Source of the DNA: UBA3700 sp963592135
GTDB taxonomy: Bacteria; Bacillota; Clostridia; Christensenellales; UBA3700
NCBI GenBank assembly: GCA_963592135.1
Contig: CAVAVP010000021.1
Span: forward strand, 48,068-112,067
Length of the DNA stretch: 64,000 nucleotides
Direction of reading: 5' to 3'
Made by a program: the position numbers and the translations under genes. Below, piece by piece: positions 1-8,400 of the stretch; position 1 is the first letter of the stretch, and each line of letters opens with the position of its first letter. The notes beneath the pieces were generated by a model. It was not told where the DNA came from, did no database searches, and saw only the letters and a program-made list of their open reading frames with translations.

Positions 1-1498
1 ATTCCTCTTGCGTATTTCTATATGCAGCTTTATAGTTAGCTATTGTAACATTTTCCACTCTATATGTTGTATTGTTATAAACACATCCAGTTACTGCACT
101 TGGCATTTCTACATTATTAGAAACCACATTGGAAATAGTTATTTTATTTATACTGCCTACCTCACCAATTGAGCCTGGATATGTATTTAATCTTGCCCCT
201 AACCAAATTAAAAATGTTGCCGAAATACCTTCCATGTAAATATTGTCTACGTTCACATCATATATATTTGAGCCATCTGCGGATTCTATAGCAATCCCCG
301 CATATCCACCAACTACACCTTCTGGCATTGCAAAATAACAATTAATGCAATCTATATTTTTTATTTCTTGTGTTGTTTCTGTTCCTATTTTAAAACAGTT
401 TGCCATAGAAATAACTGTACATCTATTAAATGTTATATTTTTACAAACTTTAGTTCCATTTGCCTTAATACACAAACCATCATCTGCTGTTGCAATAAAT
501 ACATGTTTTACATCTACAGATTGACAACTTACAAAATCTAATCCATCGGCATTAGCAACATGAAGATTATTATCTATAACACTATCAACTATACTTATAT
601 CTTTACTATCTACAAACTTACAAGTCCAATTTGCCGAATCTTTAATTAAAACTGATTCGATATTAATATTCTCACAATTTGCAAAATATAAGGCATGTGG
701 TCTTGATACTTCTATATCCCCCACCTTCTTTACTTTTCTTATCCTCTTTCTTGCTTGCAAAACTCTTGTTTTTAAATTAAACTTTTCAAGAGGCTGCAAG
801 GCCGAAGAATCTTCAGCCTCATCCGTAAAAGTTGCTCCATTACATATAATTGAACCTGGGCCATAAATTTTTATACTTGAAACACTTTTTCCCAATGTTC
901 CCTCTGCATATAAAATACCTTTATTTGTAACATCTATATTATATTCAACACATTCTTGATAAGTAGGACCAATTAAAGAACAATCTTTATTGATAACAAT
1001 TGTTACATTGCTTTTAAGTTTAATTGGAGTCGTCTTATAATTTCCATCAACATAAAGTATTAAACTACCAGAAGATTCCTCAATTAAACTATTTATGATA
1101 TTACCATTTTGAACAGGATTATTTGTATCTAATACTCCTTTTTCAGATAAATTATATGAATGAACAAAAAAGTCTTTAATTTGAGACCAAATGGTTGTTG
1201 TATCATATAAATAATCTTCGTAATTTATATTTGCAATATACTCATTTGTTGAATCTAACGTATAAGTCTTTTTTAAATCAGAAATATTTTTATGAGTTAC
1301 CGTAACTGTTGGATAATTAATGATAAAGAAATATAACCAAAGAACCATAGTAAATGCAAATATTATACAAAAAACAATAATTGCTGAAATTATAGATGCC
1401 CTTTTTCTTGCATCCTTCCATACGCTTATTTTTTTATTAGTAGTAGAATCTTTTGAAAAATCAATTGACTCATTTTGGTTTAATTCTTCATTATCCAA
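1..1498 (-). CDS. GH28-like membrane-anchored beta-helix protein (cut by window edge)
   Basis: The frame stays open from a TTG at 1498 to the left edge, so about 499 residues are visible and the C-terminus is missing. TTG is preferred because GGAG lies 8 bases upstream and the frame closes at a TAA before any ATG. A membrane helix lies at about residues 28-50 after a basic stretch, giving an N-in, outside-facing protein. Residues 250-470 look like the right-handed beta-helix of polygalacturonases: NADGLD (Asp318) matches the NTD motif and ADDGLCIK (Asp339, Asp340) matches the DD motif of GH28. The usual GHG histidine region instead reads ANCFKIGTE, and no RIK motif is seen. This is therefore a GH28-fold protein whose full catalytic set is doubtful. 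Family assignment is from motifs I recognise; substrate is unknown. Confidence 0.75.
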   Translation of the reverse strand, partial: MDNEELNQNESIDFSKDSTTNKKISVWKDARKRASIISAIIVFCIIFAFTMVLWLYFFIINYPTVTVTHKNISDLKKTYTLDSTNEYIANINYEDYLYDTTTIWSQIKDFFVHSYNLSEKGVLDTNNPVQNGNIINSLIEESSGSLILYVDGNYKTTPIKLKSNVTIVINKDCSLIGPTYQECVEYNIDVTNKGILYAEGTLGKSVSSIKIYGPGSIICNGATFTDEAEDSSALQPLEKFNLKTRVLQARKRIRKVKKVGDIEVSRPHALYFANCENINIESVLIKDSANWTCKFVDSKDISIVDSVIDNNLHVANADGLDFVSCQSVDVKHVFIATADDGLCIKANGTKVCKNITFNRCTVISMANCFKIGTETTQEIKNIDCINCYFAMPEGVVGGYAGIAIESADGSNIYDVNVDNIYMEGISATFLIWLGARLNTYPGSIGEVGSINKITISNVVSNNVEMPSAVTGCVYNNTTYRVENVTIANYKAAYRNTQEE

Positions 1499-1524
1499 GG
1501 TACTATCTCCTATAAATATAAAAT

Positions 1525-1554
1525 ATTATAACATACGCGCATTTTATATAACAA
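1525..1554 (-). promoter_or_regulatory. Sigma-A promoter of the GH28-like gene
   Basis: On the minus strand TTGTTA (1554-1549), an 18-base spacer and TATAAT (1530-1525) precede the TTG start by 26 bases. A TG one base before the -10 makes it an extended -10 element. Confidence 0.7.
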
Positions 1555-1699
1555 CAAAAGAAAATACTAGTTAAAGCTAAAGTTAATAGAGCTTGTTGTA
1601 TACTTTTATTCTAAAAAAAAATCTGTTTTGGTTAAATGTATGCAAATACAAAAAATATATAAAAATAATCTATTGTCACGAATTTTAAAGTAAATTTCT

Positions 1700-1942
1700 T
1701 TATTTTAAAACCTCCCAATAACAAGTTTTCCTTGAGCCAACTTTTCTTATATTTCCAGATTTAAAAAGATTATCCAAATGTCTATAAATTGTAGGTTCAG
1801 ATTTTATAGTTTGATTAGATAACTCTGGAATAGTAATATATTTATTTTCGATAATTAATTTTATAAGTTGTTCATCTAAGTTATTTATCTTATCATTTAT
1901 CTTATTATTACGAGTTAAATATGATAAGACAAATAATGATTT
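1700..1942 (-). pseudogene. C-terminal relic of an AlbA_2/COG2865-type ATP-binding regulator
   Basis: An open stretch ending with TAA at 1700-1702 encodes about 80 residues but is closed upstream by TGA at 1943-1945 and has no ATG or ribosome site. It reads YLTRNNKINDKINNLDEQ followed by a winged-helix segment (PELSNQTIKSEPTIYRHLDN) and a GxxRKVGSRKTCYW end. The TRNN-INDKIN linker plus terminal winged helix is typical of the C-terminus of divergent AAA-4/AlbA_2 proteins. No N-terminal part is visible nearby, so this is a fragment left by deletion. The rest of 1555-2033 holds only AT-rich sequence. Confidence 0.6.
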
Positions 1943-2033
1943 TCAACTAAAATATAATGAATTGTTAAAAAAAATTGTTAAAAGACATAAATAAATCAAT
2001 TATTTTTTGTACTTTTAATTGAATATTAAAATT

Positions 2034-3620
2034 TTACCATAAAGATAGAACCATAAGAGCAGCATTAATACCATCAACAGCCGCAGACATTATTCCGCCC
2101 GCATACCCTGCACCTTCTCCACATGGCATTAGACCTTTTATGGAACTTGAATAATTTCTATCTCTCATAATTCTAACAGGGCTTGAAGATCTTGTCTCGA
2201 CACCTGTAAATAAGGCATCTGGGTTTGCAAATCCTTTTATTTTACTATCAAAAATTGGCATAGCTTTTAATAAAGATTCTATTACATAATTTGGAAAACA
2301 TTCACGCAAGTCTGCCTCCACAACACCTAGTGGATATGTAGGTTTTATTGTATTAAAACTTGTAGATATTTTTTTATTTTTTAAATCCTCATATCTTTGA
2401 CATGGCGCCTTGTAATTTCCTCCTATTTTATATGCAAGTTTTTCATATTTTCTTTGAAACTCAACACCTGCTAAAACATTATCACTTTTAAAATCTGATG
2501 GGTTTATACCAACTAAAAGCGCTGAATTTGCATTGATGCCATCTCGTTTAGATAAACTCATACCATTTGTAACTACCATTTCCTCCTCAGAGGCTGCAGC
2601 TACAACATATCCACCTGGGCACATACAAAAGCTATAGCAACTTCTGTTATTATCTAAATGACACGCAAGCTTGTATGGTGCGGGTTTTAAAAATGTATAT
2701 TTATCTCCATATTGAGCAAGTGATATATCCTTTTGTAAATGTTCTACTCTAACACCTATTGAAAAAGCTTTTTGTTCCATTAAAACTTTGCTAGATAGCA
2801 TTTCAAACGTATCTCTTGCACTATGGCCTATTGCAAGTATACATAAATTAGTTTTTATTTCCTCTTTGTTTCCTTGTCTTTCAACTACGATAGATTCTAA
2901 GCTTCCAGCGTTTTGCTTTATATCTATTAACTTTGTATTAAAGAAGTACTCTCCTCCTAATTTTTCTATATCTTCCCTTATGTTTTTAACAACATTTACT
3001 AAAACATCAGTACCAATATGAGGCTTTGCTTCATATAAGATGTTTGACTGGGCTCCATGAAGAACAAATTCTTTTAAAACTGTATTTATAAGATAAGAAG
3101 ATGTACCTGTATTTAATTTTCCATCAGAAAAAGTGCCGGCTCCACCCTCTCCGAATTGAATATTACACTCTTTATCTAAAATTCCTTTTTCATTAAATAC
3201 ATTTACGCTTTGTTTCCTTTCATTAACACATTTTCCTCTTTCTATAACAATAGGTCTTAATCCAGCCTTAGCAAGAGTTAATGCAGCAAACATACCACAA
3301 GGTCCAGAGCCAACAACAATAGGTCTTAATTTAACATTTTTTCTATTATAGGATTTTAACAAAAAATCTAGCGTAAAGTCTTGCTCTATATATTTAGAAT
3401 ATTTTAAATTTTTACTTAATTTTTTCTCATCATCAGATATTTCAACAGCAAGAGAATAAACATAATTTATTTCTTTTTTTCTTGAATCAATTGATTCTTT
3501 TAAAATTTTATAACTTTTAATTGAACTTGGCTTTATACGAAGTGTATTAGATAGAATTTTTTCAACATCTAATTTAGAGTGAATTATAGGCAACTTTATA
3601 TCATTTACTTTGATTTGCAT
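2034..3620 (-). CDS. FAD-dependent oxidoreductase, COG2509 family
   Basis: A 528-residue protein with an N-terminal ~90-residue domain, then a Rossmann FAD site (VVGSGPCGMFAALTLAKAG, about residues 101-120) followed by an acidic ERG end of the second strand. The block FGEGGAGTFSDGKLNTG and the late MPCGEGAGYAGGIMSAAVDG are hallmarks of the uncharacterised FAD dehydrogenases of COG2509. The substrate of this family is not known to me. It overlaps the upstream FAD gene by 16 bases, so the two are translated from one message. The ATG has only a weak Shine-Dalgarno sequence, consistent with translational coupling. No terminator is obvious after the stop. No signal peptide: cytoplasmic. Confidence 0.85.
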   Translation of the reverse strand: MQIKVNDIKLPIIHSKLDVEKILSNTLRIKPSSIKSYKILKESIDSRKKEINYVYSLAVEISDDEKKLSKNLKYSKYIEQDFTLDFLLKSYNRKNVKLRPIVVGSGPCGMFAALTLAKAGLRPIVIERGKCVNERKQSVNVFNEKGILDKECNIQFGEGGAGTFSDGKLNTGTSSYLINTVLKEFVLHGAQSNILYEAKPHIGTDVLVNVVKNIREDIEKLGGEYFFNTKLIDIKQNAGSLESIVVERQGNKEEIKTNLCILAIGHSARDTFEMLSSKVLMEQKAFSIGVRVEHLQKDISLAQYGDKYTFLKPAPYKLACHLDNNRSCYSFCMCPGGYVVAAASEEEMVVTNGMSLSKRDGINANSALLVGINPSDFKSDNVLAGVEFQRKYEKLAYKIGGNYKAPCQRYEDLKNKKISTSFNTIKPTYPLGVVEADLRECFPNYVIESLLKAMPIFDSKIKGFANPDALFTGVETRSSSPVRIMRDRNYSSSIKGLMPCGEGAGYAGGIMSAAVDGINAALMVLSLW

Positions 3621-4744
3621 ATACTATCTACAACACATAAGGAAGATGCAAGAGCAAAGGATAAGTTATATCCTCCACACTGTCCATCCACATCTAAAAC
3701 CTCACCACATGCATAAACATTATTTAAAGTTTTTGACATATAGGTCTTATCATCAAAAAAGTTAACATCAAATCCACCTGACATAACTTGCGCATTTTCT
3801 AGATTTGTAAGTCCATCAATTTTACACTTATAATTTTTCAGTTCAAATGCTATATCCTTTCCTTTAACATTTTGCGCTATGGCTTTGTGAACAACGCCAA
3901 TTAAAGGATTTGTAAGTTTAGAATTACTTAAATATTTTCTTAGATTATCTAGATTCATAGAAGGAACAAAATCAAGAAGAACAAAAGCATTAACTTCATC
4001 TTTATTATTTTTTACCATCCATCTAGACAAATATATAGAAGCTTTAAAAGCTAAAATCCCCGAGATTGCTCCCTCTTTAAATAAAATTTCGCCATCTTCA
4101 CTAAATACCATTTTATTTTCTATATATAAAGACAATTTAACTTTAGCTCTTACCCCATTAGCGCCAATTATAGCCTTTGTTTTAAGAGGAACAAGTGCTT
4201 GCTTAAGTTTGGTTGTTTTTTGTCCTAAATCACCCAATAAGCCATGAGAGTTAATTCCAAACGATGCATTTGAGCCCGTAGCAAGCACTATTTTATTTGT
4301 TTCAATTTGTCTATTTGTTGTTTTTATAATATATCCATCGTTTTCTTTTTTTATAGATTTAACTTCTTCATTTAAAAGAACATCTACTTTATATAAAGAT
4401 AATTGATCCAAAAGAGCATTTAATATAGTGTTTGAACTTTCTGTATAAGGATATACTCTTCCCTCTTCATCTTCTTTAAGCATAACACCTAAATTTGAAT
4501 AATAATTATACAAAACATCAAAGTTGTATTTTCCAATGGAATATTTCACAAAGTCCGTATTATAAAATGCAGCATTTAAGTCTCTATTTAAAATATTGCA
4601 CTTTCCGTTTCCTGATGCTAATATCTTTTTTCCAAGCCTATCCTTTGCTTCAACTAAACAAACATCTACTCCGCTTTTCTTAAGTTCAAGAGAAGTTACT
4701 ATTCCACCTAATCCGCCGCCTATTACCACAACTTGTTTTTCCAT
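3605..4744 (-). CDS. NAD(P)/FAD-dependent oxidoreductase, HI0933/COG2081 (BaiN-like) family
   Basis: The 379-residue protein begins with a dinucleotide-binding motif (VVIGGGLGGIVTSLELKKSG) and then the family signature GKKILASGNGKCNILN at about residues 38-53; the C-terminus has ACGEVLDVDGQCGGYNLSFA, the second FAD contact. These are the hallmarks of the HI0933-like flavoproteins (COG2081), whose few characterised members are bile-acid or aminoacetone-type oxidoreductases; the actual substrate here is not deducible. First gene of a two-gene unit with the COG2509 flavoprotein. No Shine-Dalgarno is seen, and an extended -10 lies 7 bases before the ATG, so the message may be leaderless. Confidence 0.87.
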   Translation of the reverse strand: MEKQVVVIGGGLGGIVTSLELKKSGVDVCLVEAKDRLGKKILASGNGKCNILNRDLNAAFYNTDFVKYSIGKYNFDVLYNYYSNLGVMLKEDEEGRVYPYTESSNTILNALLDQLSLYKVDVLLNEEVKSIKKENDGYIIKTTNRQIETNKIVLATGSNASFGINSHGLLGDLGQKTTKLKQALVPLKTKAIIGANGVRAKVKLSLYIENKMVFSEDGEILFKEGAISGILAFKASIYLSRWMVKNNKDEVNAFVLLDFVPSMNLDNLRKYLSNSKLTNPLIGVVHKAIAQNVKGKDIAFELKNYKCKIDGLTNLENAQVMSGGFDVNFFDDKTYMSKTLNNVYACGEVLDVDGQCGGYNLSFALASSLCVVDSICKSK

Positions 4745-4751
4745 CTATAAA

Positions 4752-4760
4752 AGTATATCA
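4752..4760 (-). promoter_or_regulatory. Extended -10 element, possible leaderless start
   Basis: TGATATACT on the minus strand (TG-n-TATACT) ends 7 bases before the ATG at 4744, placing transcription initiation at or next to the start codon. No convincing -35 element was found 16-18 bases upstream. Confidence 0.45.
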
Positions 4761-4880
4761 CAAATATCTAAACTTATTTAATTTATATATCTCAATTTTG
4801 TAAAACTTGTAATAAACTACTAAATCATCCTATAGTTGCTAAATTTTTTGATTTTTGCAATTTTCTTTATTTTTATCCAC

Positions 4881-4916
4881 AAAAAAAATGGTATAGATTT
4901 TACCACCTATACCATT
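4881..4916 (-). terminator. Rho-independent terminator of the surface-protein operon
   Basis: A perfect 10-bp stem (AATGGTATAG at 4887-4896 with CTATACCATT at 4907-4916) with a 10-base loop is followed on the minus strand by a run of at least six T. It sits just after the small lipoprotein gene. Confidence 0.85.
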
Positions 4917-4939
4917 TATTTTTATAAAGTTTTTTCTAT

Positions 4940-5482
4940 TTATTTTGTTATTTTAATTTCTATATTATACACATAACCATCTATTGTATGGGTATACTTT
5001 AATACAACACTTGTAACGTCCTTCGAACTATCCATCACCATAGAAATTGTAGCATTTGAAACTTCTCCACTAGAAACACTTAAATATTCTTTAGGGAAAG
5101 CAATTACAGCATTATATGTATTTGTTGATGTTACAATATCCTCTACAATTTTTGGATCACTAAAGTCTGATTCTGTATATGTCAAACCACTTATCGTCCC
5201 TGAAAAAGTTGATGTTCCAAGTCCTAAATCATATGGATCGGTTTCTTTTCCGTTTGCATCTCTTGTATAAATAGTTTCTCCATCTTGAGATTTAACAGTA
5301 ATTGCTACTTTACAATCTGAAAGATTTGCTGCTGCTGTAAAGAAGTCTGTTGCAGCAATACCTGAACCATTATTTGTTGTAGTACTATTTGGCTCAACAA
5401 CATTATTATGACATGCAGAAAGAGCAACAATTAAAGAGATAACCAACACTAATATAACTAATAATAAATTTTTCTTTTTCAT
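4940..5482 (-). CDS. Small secreted lipoprotein
   Basis: A 180-residue protein with a classic lipoprotein signal: MKKKN, a hydrophobic core and the lipobox LSAC, so Cys24 would be lipidated and the protein tethered to the outer face of the membrane. A Ser/Thr/Asn linker is followed by a predicted mostly beta domain with no motif I recognise. The start has a strong AGGAGG eight to nine bases upstream. It lies 16 bases after the 1920-residue surface protein and is followed directly by a terminator, so it is the last gene of the giant-protein operon. A role as accessory factor or anchor partner of the giant proteins is inference from position only. Confidence 0.8.
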   Translation of the reverse strand: MKKKNLLLVILVLVISLIVALSACHNNVVEPNSTTTNNGSGIAATDFFTAAANLSDCKVAITVKSQDGETIYTRDANGKETDPYDLGLGTSTFSGTISGLTYTESDFSDPKIVEDIVTSTNTYNAVIAFPKEYLSVSSGEVSNATISMVMDSSKDVTSVVLKYTHTIDGYVYNIEIKITK

Positions 5483-5498
5483 ATTTAATTACCTCCTA

Positions 5499-8400
5499 TT
5501 ATTTAACCTTTTTATCTTTTTTCTTTTTTAATCCAACCATTAAGCCCGCTACTGCTAAACTTATTGCTGATGTAGAAGCTACTTTAACCTTTAAAGATGT
5601 TTGTGCCGTTAAAGAAGCAACATCTCTTGCAGTTGTTACAGCGCTCTTTGCTGAATTTGTAAGTTTCTTATAATTATTCTTAACAGTTTCTAATTTAGAA
5701 GAATCTATTAATGATTTATCTTCACTACTTACATTTTCAATATTTGCAATGATAGTCTTGTATGTAGCTATGTCTTTAAATCCAAAGCTGTTTGCAAGTC
5801 TGTTTAACTCTGAATTTACATTTGTTGGATCAAATGTTGTTGTAATAGCAATTGACATGACTTCAGACTCTAAATAGTTCTCTGATTCTAATACTTTTAC
5901 ATAAACTGTATAAGATTTCATTGCAGTCAAGTCTGAAATAGTATTACCCTCAGTTAAGTTTTCACCATCTAATCCAATATTTAATGTATAACCTGCAAAA
6001 TCTCCCTTAATAACAACTTTGTTATAGTGCAACTCTAAATCCGTTGCGTCTAATTTTGTTGTATCAAAAGCAGCCTTATTTACAGTAAATTGTAATGTGA
6101 CATTGCTTTCAAACACTGCACTTCCTTCTGTTGCTGTTATATATACATAATAAGTTCCTGCGTTAACAACTTCTGTTAATGAAATTGTTTCACCATATAC
6201 AAACTCACTTGTACTATATACTGCCATTGACCATTCTGTTGTTGCAGCATTAGTATCTGGTTTAATTATGTCTATTAAATTTTCTCCAGTATACGTTGTA
6301 CTATTTGTTGCTAATGTCATATATTGAAGATCCTTAATAGTAATTTCTAGATTACCATTTTGCTCTACAGTTAAATTATAGTTGGCTGCATCTTCTCCTT
6401 CAAGTGTCATAACTACAACATTTGAATATGAACCAACTACAGCTGAACTATCTAATGATGGTGCTGTGTAAACATAAGTTAAATTAGCATCTGTTGCAAA
6501 TTCTAATGAACCTGTTGAATAACTAAATCCTAAACCCGAGTTTGGAACAATTTGCGTATCACCAAATCCCATTGTCATATTTTCAACAATTATAGATACA
6601 TTTCTTTGTGTAATGACAAATGTTAAATCAGCATCTACATTTGCTGCGTATATGTAATTTTCATTATCTACGCCAGTTACTCTTGCTGTATAAGTTCCAA
6701 CATTAATTGGCAATAAATCATTTGTTTCATTATATAAAATTACAGCATTAACTTCATCACTATTTACAATTCCTTCAAATACTACTATGGCTTTCTTTTC
6801 TCTACCGCTATAAACCAAGTTTTCTGCAGCAACTATAGAAGATAAAGTTAAAGCCTTTGCTGTAACAATTACATTTCCTTCAATAGAAATTACATAATTA
6901 TCTTTACTTGTTCCCGCACTCTCTGCCGTAACAGAATATGTTCCAACACTTGCTGTTGTAGCAGAAGCCTCTGTAGATATCGTTGGATAAACATCATCTT
7001 CACCATAAATTGTATAACCGGCTTTAATAGTATAAGTTATTGTTGATGTATCTAATTCAGTTCCGTAGATTTTCTCATAATCTGAAACAACAAATACAAG
7101 CTCTCTTGTTGAAACTACAAACTTGTTAGTTCCGTTTTCAACAGCAATTGTATAATTATCCTTGTTAGCACCGGTTGTTAAACCTACTATATCATATAAT
7201 CCTGCATTAGCACTTGCTGCAATACCATCGGATGTTAATGCAATTTCCGCATCGTCTTTAGCAATAATCTCTCCTGACACTACGCTAAAGTTTAATTTAC
7301 CAACATATTCTTCTCCATAAACTTTTTGAGGTTCATTTGTAACATTTATAGTTATAACCATTGGCTTTACTTCAAATGCAACATATGGATATCCATCGTT
7401 AGTCTTTGTTAAAGATGCATCGTTTGCATAGATAATTTCATAGTTATCTTTATTAATGTTGTTATTTACTACTGCTAAATATTCGCCTCTTTCAATAATA
7501 GAATCAACTTGCTCATATTTATCTTCACCAACCATCTTATAGCTTTCGCCTTCATAGTTATTATTTTTTACATAATATGTATATGAAACACCATAATGTC
7601 TATTCGTAATATCTGTCTTTGTTAATCCAGATACTGAAGCAAAATCTACTAGATTTCCTATAACATTTTTACCAGTATATGTTGTTGAAGTATCTAAACC
7701 TTCTGAATTAACAGTAATTGTTGCTGTCAACTTCTCAACATTATATACCATGTAATAAGATACTTCCGCATAGTTGGAATATGCTATTTGATTAAATGTA
7801 ATTAATACTACATATAATCCCGTCTTTGAGGTAATAGCTGACGATGTAGCTTCACTTGAAACAGTATATACATCACCTTCTTTTGTTGCTGGATAATAAG
7901 CAAATGTACAATATATTTGTTCAAACGTTCCATCTTCTTCAGTTACACCTTTTAATACACAAGCAAGTGAATTATAACCATTATAAATTTCACTTTCATA
8001 ATATCCTTGTTGAGTTTCACCCTTAAAATCTATTGAAACACTTGGATACAACGATGTTAAATTATAATAAGGTTCATACTTAGTTCCACGTTCACTTTCA
8101 GTAAATGAACCTGATGCATATTCTCTTACTAGTATTGTACCTGCTTTATGTATAGTAACAATTCTTGTAATTTTAGTAACAACTCCATCTGTTTCTGTCG
8201 TATTTACTACTTCACTGATATTTTCTCCTTCTTCGCTTGTATAGTTAGAAGATTCTACACTTGGAAGTAAGTAGTTTTTAGAAGAGGAACCTGAAGCTAG
8301 TGAAATATAAACATAATAATTACCTACAGATTCATAATCGTTACTTGAATCATAAGTAACACTTACAGCTGTTGGCTCAAATACATCATATACAACAATA

